Below are positions 42,383-53,697 of a stretch of DNA of 64,000 nucleotides, piece by piece. The position numbers and the translations under genes were made by a program. The notes under the pieces were generated by a model. That model saw only the letters and a program-made list of their open reading frames with translations, ran no database searches and had not been told where the DNA came from. The DNA comes from Bosea sp. OAE506 (GTDB lineage: Bacteria > Pseudomonadota > Alphaproteobacteria > Rhizobiales > Beijerinckiaceae): NCBI RefSeq assembly GCF_040546595.1, contig NZ_JBEPOB010000001.1:1117001-1181000 (forward strand), given 5' to 3'. Position 1 is the stretch's first letter, and each line of letters starts with the position of its first letter.

Positions 42383-44467
42383 TCAGCCGGCCGCGCCGAG
42401 CGCGGCGACCGCATCCTGTGCGATTTTGGCGATGGCCGCATCTGCCGCGGCGCGCTTGCGCAGCGCCTCGCCGAAGGCGGCGCTCTCGCGACGCGCCGGC
42501 TCGGGCAACTGCTCCCAGGCCGCAGCCGCCGCGACATTGTCCCCGCGCATGATGGCGGCCTCGAGCCGCATCGGCAGCGTTGCCGGATCACTGGCGCCGG
42601 TGTCACCGACGGGGCGGATGCTGATGACGCGACTGGCGAGCCCCAACAGCCTGTCCTGCCAGTTGGCGGAGGCGGGAGTGAGTTCGCGGACGAACATAGC
42701 CCTGTGCGGGCGCAGCTGCGCCAGAAGGGCGTCCTTCGTCGGGGCGCCGCTGGCCGCAACGGCGTTCAGCGCCGCAAGCTGCTCGGGCGAGCCGCCGCCC
42801 TTGGCCAGCGCCGCGACGTCTGCGGCGAAGGGCTGGCCCGAGGCCAGTGCCGCCTGGACGCGCTCGGCCAGGACGATGCGGGCAGCCGCGAGTCCCTGCG
42901 GGCTCGGCCCGGCCGCGGATTTCGCCAGCGCCTCGACGGAGCCGATGCGGGCGGTGTTGCGCTCGAGCTGCTGGCCGACGGCGGTCGCTGTCGCCTCGGC
43001 GCGCTGGGCCTTGGCGTTCAGCTCCGAGATCGCCGCCGCATCAGGTGCCGCTGCTCCGGCGACCTCGTTGACGCGGGCGGTCGCGCTCTGGGCTGCCGCG
43101 CCGGCCTTGGCGGCGGCATCGGCGGCCGACGCGGCCTTGCGGTCGAGCTCGGTCGTGGCGGTCTGCAGACGGTCGAGGCGGCCCTGGAGCTGGGCGACCT
43201 GCTCGGGCGTGATCGCGGGCGTCTGCCGGTTCAGGGCGAAGAAGACGATGCCGGCGCCGACCACGCCGCCGACGAGGCCGGCCAGCGCCATGGCCGGCAG
43301 GCTCGAACGCGCCGGTGCGGGCGCGGCGATGGGAGGCGGAGACAGCGGAGCGTCGGCCGCGGCCGGCTCGTCGCGGGACGGCGGCGCAGCAGTCGGCTCG
43401 GGAAACTCTCGCGGAAGGGCTTCGGTCGGCAGCACCGCCTCGGGGGTGGGCTCCTGGCCCGTTGAGGTCGGGCTCGCGGTCTCGGTGGCGGGCGTTTCGG
43501 TCGTGGCGGGCGACACCTCTGGAGCCGGCTCGGGCGGCGTCACCTCGGTTGCTGTCGCCTCGATGGTCGGCGGGGTGCGGCCCGAGCGCGTGGCGCCCTT
43601 GCCCCTGGCCCGCCCGGCCTGACCGGGCTTCTCATCGCTCTTCGGGGCATCGGTCGCGGAAGCGGCCTGCCTGTCAGAATCGTTCATCTCGTCCTTGTCC
43701 GTCTCGACGCCCGACGGCGCAACCGGCTCCTGTGTAGCACCCCCGCCGTCGCGATTGCGAGCGGACACTTGGTCCAGCGCCGCCAGGAGCGCGGCCTCCT
43801 CGGGGTGCTCGGCCACCAGAATCGTGCTGGCGCCGGCCGCGATCAGCGGCGCGGCGACATCGGCCGACAGGGCGACATGGGTGAGGTCAAGCAACGGCTC
43901 CAGCACGCCGGCCGTGCGGGCGAGGTCGAGGCAGGTGCGCACACCGCGGGCTGAGTAATGCAGCGCGCCGTCGACCACACCCTGCCGCAGGGCCTCGCGC
44001 GCCTGTTGTGGAAAGGCATCGACCGCCTCGGCGGCATAGGCCGTCCAGATCGCCACCGTGAAGCCGGCCTGCTCCAGCCGGTCGCCGACATCGTCATGCC
44101 GGTCGCGTCCGACGATCAGCAGCAGCCGCGACGCCGCCGGAAGCGTATCCCCGATCAGCCGGATCAGGTCGTCGCGGTTGCCGTCGGCGCTGCGCGAATC
44201 CGCATGGCCGGCCTCGCGGACCTTGCCGGCGGTGCGTGCGCCGACACTGAAGACCGGCACGTCGCGCAGCGCCGCCGGCAGCTCGGCGAGCGCGGGGACG
44301 GCATTGCCGCTGGTCAGGACGAGAGCGTCAAAAGGCCCCTCGGGAGCCGGATCGGCCGTCCGCGCAACGGCGAAGAGCGGCGCGAGCACCGGCTGGTGAC
44401 CGCGGTCGCGCAGAGCGTTGGCTGTGCGCGCCGCCTCGGCCGGAGGGCGAAACACGAAAATGCGCAT
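42383..44467 (-). CDS. hemD: HemD (uroporphyrinogen-III synthase) fused to a mitofilin-domain membrane protein
   Basis: The single open frame encodes 694 aa. Residues 1-245 are a uroporphyrinogen-III synthase, which closes the tetrapyrrole ring: MRIFVFRPPAEAARTANALRDRG, ALVLTSGNAVPAL, VFSVGARTAGKVREAG, and VDGALHYSARGVRTCLDLARTAG. A Pro/Thr/Ala-rich linker follows. Residues 261-694 form a mitofilin-like protein with a membrane helix (SLPAMALAGLVGGVVGAGIVFFALN), a long coiled coil, and a helical end. The start at 44467 has AGGGA six bases upstream. An internal ATG at 43687 with AAGGA just upstream could also start the second part as a separate protein. No hemC lies beside it. Confidence 0.88.
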   Translation of the reverse strand: MRIFVFRPPAEAARTANALRDRGHQPVLAPLFAVARTADPAPEGPFDALVLTSGNAVPALAELPAALRDVPVFSVGARTAGKVREAGHADSRSADGNRDDLIRLIGDTLPAASRLLLIVGRDRHDDVGDRLEQAGFTVAIWTAYAAEAVDAFPQQAREALRQGVVDGALHYSARGVRTCLDLARTAGVLEPLLDLTHVALSADVAAPLIAAGASTILVAEHPEEAALLAALDQVSARNRDGGGATQEPVAPSGVETDKDEMNDSDRQAASATDAPKSDEKPGQAGRARGKGATRSGRTPPTIEATATEVTPPEPAPEVSPATTETPATETASPTSTGQEPTPEAVLPTEALPREFPEPTAAPPSRDEPAAADAPLSPPPIAAPAPARSSLPAMALAGLVGGVVGAGIVFFALNRQTPAITPEQVAQLQGRLDRLQTATTELDRKAASAADAAAKAGAAAQSATARVNEVAGAAAPDAAAISELNAKAQRAEATATAVGQQLERNTARIGSVEALAKSAAGPSPQGLAAARIVLAERVQAALASGQPFAADVAALAKGGGSPEQLAALNAVAASGAPTKDALLAQLRPHRAMFVRELTPASANWQDRLLGLASRVISIRPVGDTGASDPATLPMRLEAAIMRGDNVAAAAAWEQLPEPARRESAAFGEALRKRAAADAAIAKIAQDAVAALGAAG

Positions 44468-44626
44468 GCGATGTCCCTTATCCCCCGACGACGACATCCT
44501 CGCGGCCCGCCCCGCGCCGATGCCATCGGCCTCATCCATTCCGCGCGGCGTCGTCGCGCGCAAGTCGTCACAAGTCCCAAGCGCCGGGAGGCGCTCCGGG
44601 TTCCCGCGGTCTGAGCCTTCCGCCCC

Positions 44627-44656
44627 TTGGCCTTCGCGGCGCGGGCGGACTATAGG
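44627..44656 (+). promoter_or_regulatory. Candidate promoter of tsaD
   Basis: In the 264-bp gap between the divergent hemD and tsaD genes, TTGGCC (44627) and TATAGG (44651) are separated by 18 bases, about 75 bp before the tsaD ATG. It is a plausible sigma70-type promoter by consensus only. Confidence 0.3.
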
Positions 44657-44731
44657 AGGGGGTCAGCCGGTGCGCTTCCGCCGGAACCGCCCCCCGTTTT
44701 CATCCTCCTGCCGAGACCTCATCGACCGATC

Positions 44732-45802
44732 ATGCGCGTTCTGGGCATAGAGACGACTTGTGACGAGACCGCGGCCGCCATCGTGTCGGTGGAGCGCTCG
44801 GGCGAGATCAAGATTCTGTCGAACGAGGTGCTGAGCCAGATCGCGGCCCATGCCGCCTATGGCGGGGTCGTGCCCGAGATCGCGGCGCGCGCCCATGTCG
44901 ATGCGATCGACCGCATCGTCGCCCGGGCCTATGAGAGCGCGGGGCTGGCTCCCGGCGAGATCGACGCGGTGGCGGCCGCGGCCGGGCCCGGCCTGGTCGG
45001 CGGCGTCATGGTCGGGCTGACGACCGCCAAGGCGATCGCGCTGGTCACCGGCAAGCCCTTCATAGCGGTCAACCATCTCGAGGCCCACGCGCTGACGGCG
45101 CGGCTGACCGACAACCTCGCCTTTCCCTATCTGCTGCTGCTGGTCTCGGGCGGGCATACGCAGCTCCTGGCCGTGCGTGGCGTCGGCGACTATCTCAAGC
45201 TCGGCGGCACGATCGACGATGCGGTCGGCGAGGCCTTCGACAAGATCGCCAAGATGCTCGGGCTGCCCTATCCGGGTGGCCCCTCGGTCGAGCGCGAGGC
45301 AGCCAAGGGCGACCCCGAGCGCTTCGACTTCCCGCGGCCGATGCAGGGGCGCCCGAACCCGGATTTCTCGCTGTCGGGGCTGAAGACGGCAGTGCGGCTG
45401 GTGGCGGAGCGCATCGCGCCGCTCTCGGACCGTGACGTCGCCGATCTCTGCGCCTCCTTCCAGGCGGCGATCGTCGACGTGCTGGTCGACCGCACCCGGG
45501 CCGGCCTGCGCGGCTGCTCGGCGGCCGGGATCACGCCGAGCGCGCTCGTCGTGGCCGGAGGCGTCGCCGCCAACCAGCCGATCCGGCGCGGCCTGACGCG
45601 GCTCGCCACCGAGGCCGGCCTGTCCATGGTGGCCCCGCCGCTGCATCTGTGCGGCGACAATGGCGCGATGATCGCCTGGGCCGGGCTGGAGCGGCTGCGG
45701 CTCGGCCTCGTCGACGACATGAGCGCGCTCGCCCGTCCGCGCTGGCCGCTCGACGAATTGAAGCCCCGCACCCAGACGGCCCCCGTCGGCGCCGCCGGAT
45801 GA
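44732..45802 (+). CDS. tsaD: tRNA N6-threonylcarbamoyladenosine synthase TsaD
   Basis: TsaD transfers the threonylcarbamoyl group to A37 of ANN-decoding tRNAs. The 356-aa product opens [18 protein letters not shown] and carries the metal-binding [11 protein letters not shown] (HxxxH), the ATP/substrate motif [12 protein letters not shown], and [13 protein letters not shown]. Length is typical. The ATG overlaps nothing upstream; its stop overlaps the gpsA start (ATGA). Confidence 0.96.
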   Translation: MRVLGIETTCDETAAAIVSVERSGEIKILSNEVLSQIAAHAAYGGVVPEIAARAHVDAIDRIVARAYESAGLAPGEIDAVAAAAGPGLVGGVMVGLTTAKAIALVTGKPFIAVNHLEAHALTARLTDNLAFPYLLLLVSGGHTQLLAVRGVGDYLKLGGTIDDAVGEAFDKIAKMLGLPYPGGPSVEREAAKGDPERFDFPRPMQGRPNPDFSLSGLKTAVRLVAERIAPLSDRDVADLCASFQAAIVDVLVDRTRAGLRGCSAAGITPSALVVAGGVAANQPIRRGLTRLATEAGLSMVAPPLHLCGDNGAMIAWAGLERLRLGLVDDMSALARPRWPLDELKPRTQTAPVGAAG

Positions 45803-46812
45803 GCGGCGAGGGGGCCTTCGCCACGATCGGCGTCGTGGGAGCCGGCGCCTATGGGGCCGCACTGGCCCTGGCCGCGGCCCGGGCGGGGCGCCGCGTCCCG
45901 CTCTGGGCCCGCGACGCTGCCGCCGTCGCGGCGATCTCCCGGACGCGAGAGGCGCCGCGGCTGCCCGGTATCGCGCTGCCGGAGGCTGTCGAGGCGACCG
46001 CGGATCTGGCGGATCTCGCCGGTTGTGATGCGCTGCTGATCACCGTGCCGACGCAGAGCCTGCGCGAGGTTTGCCGGGTGCTGGTGCCCCTGCTGCCGGC
46101 GGGTCTACCGGTGATCTCTGCCGCCAAGGGCATCGAGCGGGGGAGCGGGCTGTTCACCACCCAGATCATCGCGCAGGAGCTGCCCGCAGCCCGGCCCGCG
46201 ATCTTGTCGGGCCCGAGCTTCGCGGCCGATATCGGCAAGGGTCTGCCGACCGCGGTGACGCTCGCCGCCAGCGATGCCGGTTTGGCACAGGCGCTCGCCG
46301 AAGCGCTGAGTTCGCCGGCTTTCCGGATCTATCACAGCGCCGATCCGCGTGGCGTCGAGATCGGTGGCGCGGCCAAGAACGTGCTCGCCATCGCGGCGGG
46401 AATTGCGATCGGGCTGGGCTATGGCGAGAGTGCGCGCGCGGCGCTGGTGGCGCGCGGCTTCGCCGAGCTGCGCCGCTTCGGCCAGGCGCATGGCGCCCAA
46501 AGCGAGACGCTGATGGGGCTCTCGGGGCTCGGCGACGTCGTGCTGAGCTGCGCCTCGCCACAATCGCGCAACTTTGCCTTTGGTCTCGCGCTGGGCCAGG
46601 GCCGCAGCGTGACTGACGCGGCGGGCGGCGCTCTGGCGGAAGGCGCCTTCACCGCCCAGATACTGGCGCAGATGGCTGAAGTCGGCGGGGTCGAGATGCC
46701 GATCGCCGACGCGGTCGCCGGTATCATCGATGGCCGGATCGGTGTGCGCGAGGCGGTCACGGGGCTGCTCGCCCGGCCGCTGCGGGCCGAACGGGAACGG
46801 GAGAGCGAGTGA
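45799..46812 (+). CDS. gpsA: Glycerol-3-phosphate dehydrogenase [NAD(P)+]
   Basis: GpsA reduces dihydroxyacetone phosphate to sn-glycerol-3-phosphate for phospholipids. The 337-aa product has the NAD(P) motif [13 protein letters not shown] (Tyr replaces the common Trp), [13 protein letters not shown], the catalytic lysine region [19 protein letters not shown], and [19 protein letters not shown]. It is coupled to tsaD on one side and to a small gene on the other. Confidence 0.95.
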   Translation: MSGEGAFATIGVVGAGAYGAALALAAARAGRRVPLWARDAAAVAAISRTREAPRLPGIALPEAVEATADLADLAGCDALLITVPTQSLREVCRVLVPLLPAGLPVISAAKGIERGSGLFTTQIIAQELPAARPAILSGPSFAADIGKGLPTAVTLAASDAGLAQALAEALSSPAFRIYHSADPRGVEIGGAAKNVLAIAAGIAIGLGYGESARAALVARGFAELRRFGQAHGAQSETLMGLSGLGDVVLSCASPQSRNFAFGLALGQGRSVTDAAGGALAEGAFTAQILAQMAEVGGVEMPIADAVAGIIDGRIGVREAVTGLLARPLRAERERESE

Positions 46813-47147
46813 TGGCGGGCGACTGGTCGGATCTGACGAAGCGGGTGGCACGCGGCATTGCCGAGGTGCGCAAGTCGACCGGCTCGGAGCTCGTCGCCGA
46901 GAGCGAGCCCGTGCCGCTGGCCGGACGCATCGCCCAGCCGGTGATCCAGCATCGCCGCCGCCGCGCGGAAGGCACGCATCGCTTCGTGCTGATCCTGCCT
47001 TTCGGCGAGGCCGAGGTCCGCGTCGAGCTCGATCCGCAGGACTATGCCGCCCTGACCCGCGAGATGGTGCGCTTCTGGAACGTGCAGGGGCCGGAGGCCT
47101 CGAAGCCCCCGGTGCCGCAGCCGCAGGCGGCGGACGGGGACGAGTGA
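46812..47147 (+). CDS. Small conserved-looking protein downstream of gpsA, unknown function
   Basis: No family recognised. The 111-aa product has a helical N-terminus ([33 protein letters not shown]), a basic stretch (QHRRRRAEGTHRFVLILPFGEAEVRVELDPQDYAALTREMVRFW) with strand-like text, and a Pro-rich tail. The ATG at 46812 coincides with the gpsA stop region (GAGTGATGG), a tight coupling. A GTG at 46809 is the alternative start. Confidence 0.75.
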   Translation: MAGDWSDLTKRVARGIAEVRKSTGSELVAESEPVPLAGRIAQPVIQHRRRRAEGTHRFVLILPFGEAEVRVELDPQDYAALTREMVRFWNVQGPEASKPPVPQPQAADGDE

Positions 47148-47223
47148 GCGGGCGCCCATAGGCAGCCGGCGCGGATTTCGCTATCGACGATTCCCGTCCA
47201 CGCCACCCCCGCGAGTGCACGCC

Positions 47224-47631
47224 ATGGCCCATTGGCTCGTCAAATCCGAACCCTCGAAATGGTCCTGGGACCAGCAGGTCGCGGCCGGCGCGGCCGGCAC
47301 GCATTGGGACGGCGTCAAGAACCACACCGCCAAGCTCAACCTGATGGGGATGAAGCAGGGCGAGCAGGTCTTCTTCTATCATTCCAATGAGGGGCTCGAG
47401 GTCGTCGGCATCGTCGAGGTCATCAAGGAGGCCTATATCTGGATCCCCGGCGAACCCTGGGTGTTGGTCGACTTCAAGGCCGTGAAGCCTCTGCCGAAGC
47501 CCGTCAGCCTCGCCCAGGTCAAGGCCGAGCCGAAGCTCGCCGAGATGTCGCTGGTGAAATCCTTCCGCCTTTCGGTGCAGCCTGTCACCGACGCCGAATG
47601 GGACATCGTCTGCAAGATGGGCGGGCTGTAA
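47224..47631 (+). CDS. EVE-domain protein
   Basis: EVE domains (PUA-like fold) bind modified bases in nucleic acids. The 135-aa product begins MAHWLVKSEPSKWSWDQQ, a signature of the thymocyte nuclear protein-like group. It continues HWDGVKNHTAKLNLMGMKQGEQVFFYHSNEGLEVVGIVEVIKEAY and ends FRLSVQPVTDAEWDIVCKMGGL. Start at 47224, preferred over a GTG at 47215, since the domain begins there. Confidence 0.92.
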   Translation: MAHWLVKSEPSKWSWDQQVAAGAAGTHWDGVKNHTAKLNLMGMKQGEQVFFYHSNEGLEVVGIVEVIKEAYIWIPGEPWVLVDFKAVKPLPKPVSLAQVKAEPKLAEMSLVKSFRLSVQPVTDAEWDIVCKMGGL

Positions 47632-47668
47632 GCCGCTCGCACGGACCGAGTTGTCTCGGAAACATGCC

Positions 47669-47763
47669 GTAATTCCGGGCTTGCCCCGGAATCCATCGGA
47701 GGGCTCCGGAGCCTTAGGATGGATCCCGGAGCGGCGCTGCTTCGCAGCTTGTCCGGGATGACG
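47669..47763. repeat. Intergenic palindromic repeat, family D
   Basis: The outer arms are CGTAATTCCGGG... and ...CCGGGATGACG. Internal hairpins are ATTCCGGGCTTGCCCCGGAAT and a GCGGCGCTGCTTCGCAGC stem. It lies between the convergent EVE-domain and DUF2235 genes. The layout is like families A-C but the sequence differs. Confidence 0.7.
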
Positions 47764-47791
47764 TCGCGGTTCAGGCGGAGATCGGCGTGTC

Positions 47792-48919
47792 CTAGGGGTA
47801 ATGGTGGCCGTAATCCGGGTGCCTCTCCAGCGCCTGCGGACGATAGGGCCGCTGCTCGTCGAGGATCGGCACGGCCGGAGCCTCGAAACGCGGCGGCACC
47901 GTGCCGAACACCGGCCGTCCCGCCTGCGAGGGCCGATGCGGGATGAAGGCCTCGCGTGTGCCGGGCGTGAACGGAATCCAGCCGCTCCTGAGCTGGTCGT
48001 GCTGCTTTCCGAGCGCATTCGGCGCGAGCGAGGCCGGCAAAGCGGGGTCGACGATCAGTGGCTGCGGGATTGCGGTCGCCTCGGTCAGCATCCAGTCCAG
48101 CGTGATGTCGGAGAGCCCCATCTTCAGCCCGTAGCCGCCGCCGACATCGGTGTGGACGCCGGCAAACCAGACCTGCTTGATCCGATCCGGGTTTTCCTCG
48201 TCCTCCTCCCACAGTTCGGGTGCGAAGGTCTTGCGGTTCTCGTCGATCGCTAGCGCCTGGCGGCCATAGGGCACGCGCGGGTTCAGCCGGTTGTTGTTGA
48301 AGCTATGCCGGCCGAGGGTGAAGCTGTTGAGCCCCTTGACGCCGAGCGCCCGCACCGTGTCCCAGACGCCGACGAAGGTCGGCGGTAGCTCCTGCGAGCC
48401 ATGCTTGCGCCGGAACGCGGAGGCGGCCTCGCGCCGCTTCGTCTCGTCGCGCTCCTGATAGACGCGCGTCACCGCCTCCTCGGCGATGGCGCGGACCTCG
48501 TGATCGAGGCTGCGCTGCAGCTCGCTCCAGCGCGAGAGCTTGGGAAGGCCGGGCGGCACGCCGCACAGGCCGATGGCGCCGCCGAGGCTGCGGACGGTGT
48601 AGGCACCGCGGCTGAAGCCGAAGAGGAAGACCTGGTCGCCGGGCTGGTAGGTCAGCAGCAGCGCCGTGTAGCAGTCGACGATATTGCGGGTGATGCCATA
48701 GCCGGTGGCCTGCGAGAGGATGTCGACGGCGCGCCGGAGCAATCCCGGCTGCTCGCCATCGGGATGGGCGCCCAGGCCCGGATCGTAGAAGCAGACCTGC
48801 CGGGCCGGATCGATATCGCGCGTGTGCTTGTAGAGCCGGTAGACATTGGTCCAGTTGATCGGGTTGTCGCCGCCGGCCTGACCCGTGCCGTCCGAGAAGA
48901 TGCAGATGTTCCTCGCCAT
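47792..48919 (-). CDS. DUF2235 alpha/beta-hydrolase-like protein
   Basis: DUF2235 includes phospholipase effectors of type VI secretion systems (Tle1 group) and stand-alone hydrolases. The 375-aa product starts MARNICIFSDGTGQAGGDNPINWTNV, has the nucleophile motif GFSRGAYTVRSLGG (Ser103), and conserved VWDTVRALGV and KQVWFAGVHTDVGGGY blocks (likely catalytic Asp and His region). No signal peptide, PAAR or VgrG partner is seen, so it may be a housekeeping hydrolase rather than an effector. Divergent from acsA. Confidence 0.88.
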   Translation of the reverse strand: MARNICIFSDGTGQAGGDNPINWTNVYRLYKHTRDIDPARQVCFYDPGLGAHPDGEQPGLLRRAVDILSQATGYGITRNIVDCYTALLLTYQPGDQVFLFGFSRGAYTVRSLGGAIGLCGVPPGLPKLSRWSELQRSLDHEVRAIAEEAVTRVYQERDETKRREAASAFRRKHGSQELPPTFVGVWDTVRALGVKGLNSFTLGRHSFNNNRLNPRVPYGRQALAIDENRKTFAPELWEEDEENPDRIKQVWFAGVHTDVGGGYGLKMGLSDITLDWMLTEATAIPQPLIVDPALPASLAPNALGKQHDQLRSGWIPFTPGTREAFIPHRPSQAGRPVFGTVPPRFEAPAVPILDEQRPYRPQALERHPDYGHHYP

Positions 48920-49159
48920 GATCGCCCCCTGTGGCGTCGCGCGGGAAGGCTAGCCTATCCGTGCCAAAACGCAATCATAGGTTGCATTTATCCCCCCGGG
49001 GACAAGCGTCTCTCCCCCGAAAGTGCGAGGCCGCGCGGCTTGCTGCGGCGCGCCATAGCCCTATGATGCCGGCAGCGAACAAGAGGCCCGGCCGCGATCG
49101 TCCGCACCATCGCAAGGCCAATGTCTATCGCAAGGCCCAAGTCTGGGGAGGCGCCTGCC

Positions 49160-51112
<1,953 letters not shown>

Positions 51113-51224
51113 GGCCGGCTTTGCCTGCGCCATCGACGGGGAACAAGGCTCCGCCTCTCGCGTCTGATCGTCATCATCCCGAGACGACACGAGAGCGGGC
51201 CTTGCGGCCCGGCGAGCGGCTGCG

Positions 51225-51467
51225 ATGGGCGAGAAGACACTGAAGGGCCATGACCTCGCGCGCGGCGAGCGCCTGCAGGTCATGCTGGACGGCGCCGAAC
51301 TGGCGGCGCTGGATGATTTCCGTTTTGCCAACCGGATGCCGAGCCGGGCGGCGGCCGTGCGCGAATTGCTGCGCAGGGGGCTTTCGGCCTCGGGCCCGCG
51401 GAGCGCTCCCGGGGCCCGGTCCCAGGCTTATGGCGTCGTCGCACGTGCCTCCGAAGACGGCGCCTGA
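51225..51467 (+). CDS. Small ribbon-helix-helix-like protein
   Basis: The 80-aa product reads ARGERLQVMLDGAELAALDDFRFANRMPSRAAAVRELLRRGL. This is a beta strand followed by two helices, like RHH DNA-binding proteins of the CopG/ArsR-antitoxin type. A Ser/Gly/Ala-rich tail follows. No toxin partner is adjacent. It sits between acsA and the convergent catalase gene. The Shine-Dalgarno is weak. Confidence 0.7.
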   Translation: MGEKTLKGHDLARGERLQVMLDGAELAALDDFRFANRMPSRAAAVRELLRRGLSASGPRSAPGARSQAYGVVARASEDGA

Positions 51468-51502
51468 TCCGGCGGCCGGAGCCGCCGGGCCAGGCTCATC
51501 CC

Positions 51503-52426
51503 TCAGCGCGAAGCCTTGTAAAGCTTTGTCGCCATCTCGAACATTTCCTCCGGCGCGTAGTCCGGGGTAAAGGCCGAGGGGACACCGGTCAGCTGGTGGA
51601 TCTTGCCGCCTTCCGGCATGCCCTCGACGACCTCGAGCTCGCCCGGCGGATCGCCCGGCAGGGCCATCTCGCCATTGCCCCAGATTCCGGCCATGCCGTC
51701 ATAATCCGAGGGGCTGAAGGTGTAGAGCCGGCGGTGCGAGCCCTCCTGCAGGTATTTCTGGCACTCGGGAATCTTGTCGAGATTGATGTTGGGCGTCGGC
51801 AGCATCTTCTCGATCTCGACGCCGGTGATCTGCTTCAGGGCGAGCGCATAGGCATGGGCGTGCACCGAGCCGCGCACCAGCAGATAGCCGCAGACCTCGC
51901 GGCCCGTCGGGTCCGAGAGCGTCTCGTAGACCCGCAGCTTGTGCAGCCGGGCGCCGCATTCCAGGTGGAAATTGTGCAGCAGGTCGGTGACGACATTGCC
52001 GGTGGTGGTGATGAAGTCATTGTTCCAGGAGGCGCCGTTGCTGTTGACCGGGGTCGCGCCGCCGCCATTCGAGAGGAAGCCGGCCGCGAGCCGGATCTCT
52101 TGCATCGCCTCCATCGGCGATTTCGAGATGTCGCCGCCGGGCTTGGTGTCGCCGTCATTGTCGGGGCCGTTGTTGAGCATGGCCACGCCGTGGCTGACGA
52201 GCTCGACATGGCCAAGCTCCTCGGCCGTGATGCTGGCGACGAGGTGGTAGAACGGCTTCAGCTTGTCCTTGCTACGAAAATTGAAGCTCTGGAACATGTA
52301 ATTCCCGAGCGTAGACATCTCGCCGTACTTGCCGCCGAGCAGCTCCTGCAGGGCGGCTGCGGCGTTGGGATCCTTCTTCTTCGGGGCGGGAAGCTCGGTC
52401 TGGAGCCTGTCGACGCGCATGAACAT
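51503..52426 (-). CDS. Manganese catalase
   Basis: Non-haem catalase that breaks down hydrogen peroxide at a dimanganese centre. The 307-aa product has the ligand-rich helices ITAEELGHVELVSHG, FHLECGARLHKLRVYETL and RGSVHAHAYALALK, and AMQEIRLAAGFLSNGGGATPVNSNGASWNNDF. The ATG at 52426 has AGGA six bases upstream and the protein begins MFMRVDRLQTELP. Confidence 0.93.
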   Translation of the reverse strand: MFMRVDRLQTELPAPKKKDPNAAAALQELLGGKYGEMSTLGNYMFQSFNFRSKDKLKPFYHLVASITAEELGHVELVSHGVAMLNNGPDNDGDTKPGGDISKSPMEAMQEIRLAAGFLSNGGGATPVNSNGASWNNDFITTTGNVVTDLLHNFHLECGARLHKLRVYETLSDPTGREVCGYLLVRGSVHAHAYALALKQITGVEIEKMLPTPNINLDKIPECQKYLQEGSHRRLYTFSPSDYDGMAGIWGNGEMALPGDPPGELEVVEGMPEGGKIHQLTGVPSAFTPDYAPEEMFEMATKLYKASR

Positions 52427-52669
52427 GGGCTGGTCCTTTCTCCGGGGTCTGAGAGGCGAACAGCCCCGCAAGGGCGATGTTCCGGCCGAAAGCGAGTGAG
52501 TAAGCGGCGCGAAATGGGGGATTTTCGCCGTTCGGAGCCCTGCTCCTGTCGCATGCCGGAGGGCCGGTTGAAGGCTGCCGTCGCCCTCGCCGGAACCTCC
52601 GTGCCCCAGCCGAATTGCGCAACGGGGCGTCTGACGTCATCCTCGCGCCCCGAGATGGCGAGGTGATGC

Positions 52670-53584
52670 ATGCTGCGTGAGTTGATTGTGGCTTCGATCC
52701 TGCTGCTGGCTCCGGGCGCGCAGGCCGCGGGGCCCTTTGGCAAGATCGTCGTCGGCAACTGGACCGGCGGCGCCTTCACCAACGACGCCACGGGCGCGTT
52801 CTCGCATTGCGCCGTCAATGCCGGCTATCGCAACGGCACCCGGATGTTCACTTCGATCACGGCTGACCTCAAATGGCTGATCGGCTTCGCGCACCCGAAC
52901 TGGAAGCTGAAGCAAGGGAGCCGGCTGAACCTCCAGCTCGTCTTCGACCGCACCGCGCGCATCGAGGTGACGGCCGAAGCCAAGACACCGACCTTTCTCA
53001 CGATCGCGATGCCCGCCGACTCGCAACTGATCGGCGCGTTTCGCCAGGGACATCGTCTGGAACTGGTCGCCAACGACCAGCGCCTGACCTTTGCGCTGAC
53101 CTCGACCGGCGAAATGCTGCCGGCGCTGGTGGAATGCGCCAAGCAGAGCGCGAGCCTGCGCGGGCCTGTGAATCCCGCCGCCCGCTCGAACCCGACCGCA
53201 CCGCAAACGGAGGCCGAGCGCCAGGACCGGGCCGAAAAGCGAACCGTGCTGGAAAAGACGCGAGACCTGATCCGCGCGCGCATGCTGACCTGTATCGGCC
53301 GCGAGGGCGGCCCGATGCTCGCCACCGACGAAAAGGCGGAGGTCGTCGCCAAGGCGGCGATGATCTTCTGCAAGGCCGATGTCAATGCGCTTGCCCAGGC
53401 GATCATCGAGATCCAGGAGCATGACGGCGCCCGCCCGGTCGATCGCGAAGCCGTGCGCCGCGCAGCGACCCAAAGCGTGCAGGACGTCGTCGTCGCCCAG
53501 ATCGTCAAATCGCGCGGCGAAATGCTCAACCGCAGGAACCAGCAGCCCGCGCGGCCTTCGCAGAGCGGCGAGAAGGCGATCTAG
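52670..53584 (+). CDS. Exported protein of unknown function
   Basis: The 304-aa product has a signal peptide (MLRELIVASILLLAPGAQAAG). A beta-rich domain follows (VVGNWTGGAFTNDATGAFSHCAVNAGYRNGTRMFTSITADLKWLIGF), with strands like those of an invasion-associated-locus-B-type fold; that resemblance is only by eye. The second half is helical (QDRAEKRTVLEKTRDLIRARMLTCIGREGG) with two further cysteines. GAGG before the ATG. It lies next to the toxin-like gene but has no evident link to it. Confidence 0.82.
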   Translation: MLRELIVASILLLAPGAQAAGPFGKIVVGNWTGGAFTNDATGAFSHCAVNAGYRNGTRMFTSITADLKWLIGFAHPNWKLKQGSRLNLQLVFDRTARIEVTAEAKTPTFLTIAMPADSQLIGAFRQGHRLELVANDQRLTFALTSTGEMLPALVECAKQSASLRGPVNPAARSNPTAPQTEAERQDRAEKRTVLEKTRDLIRARMLTCIGREGGPMLATDEKAEVVAKAAMIFCKADVNALAQAIIEIQEHDGARPVDREAVRRAATQSVQDVVVAQIVKSRGEMLNRRNQQPARPSQSGEKAI

Positions 53585-53697
53585 AGCCGGCGGGAGCTGG
53601 GGCGCTGGGGCCCGGCGGCGCTTGAGCCTGCTGCTGGAGCTTATCCCCGTCTCGCCGAACCCATTGACAATGGCGCCTTTCCCCAGAGGAGGCCGCC

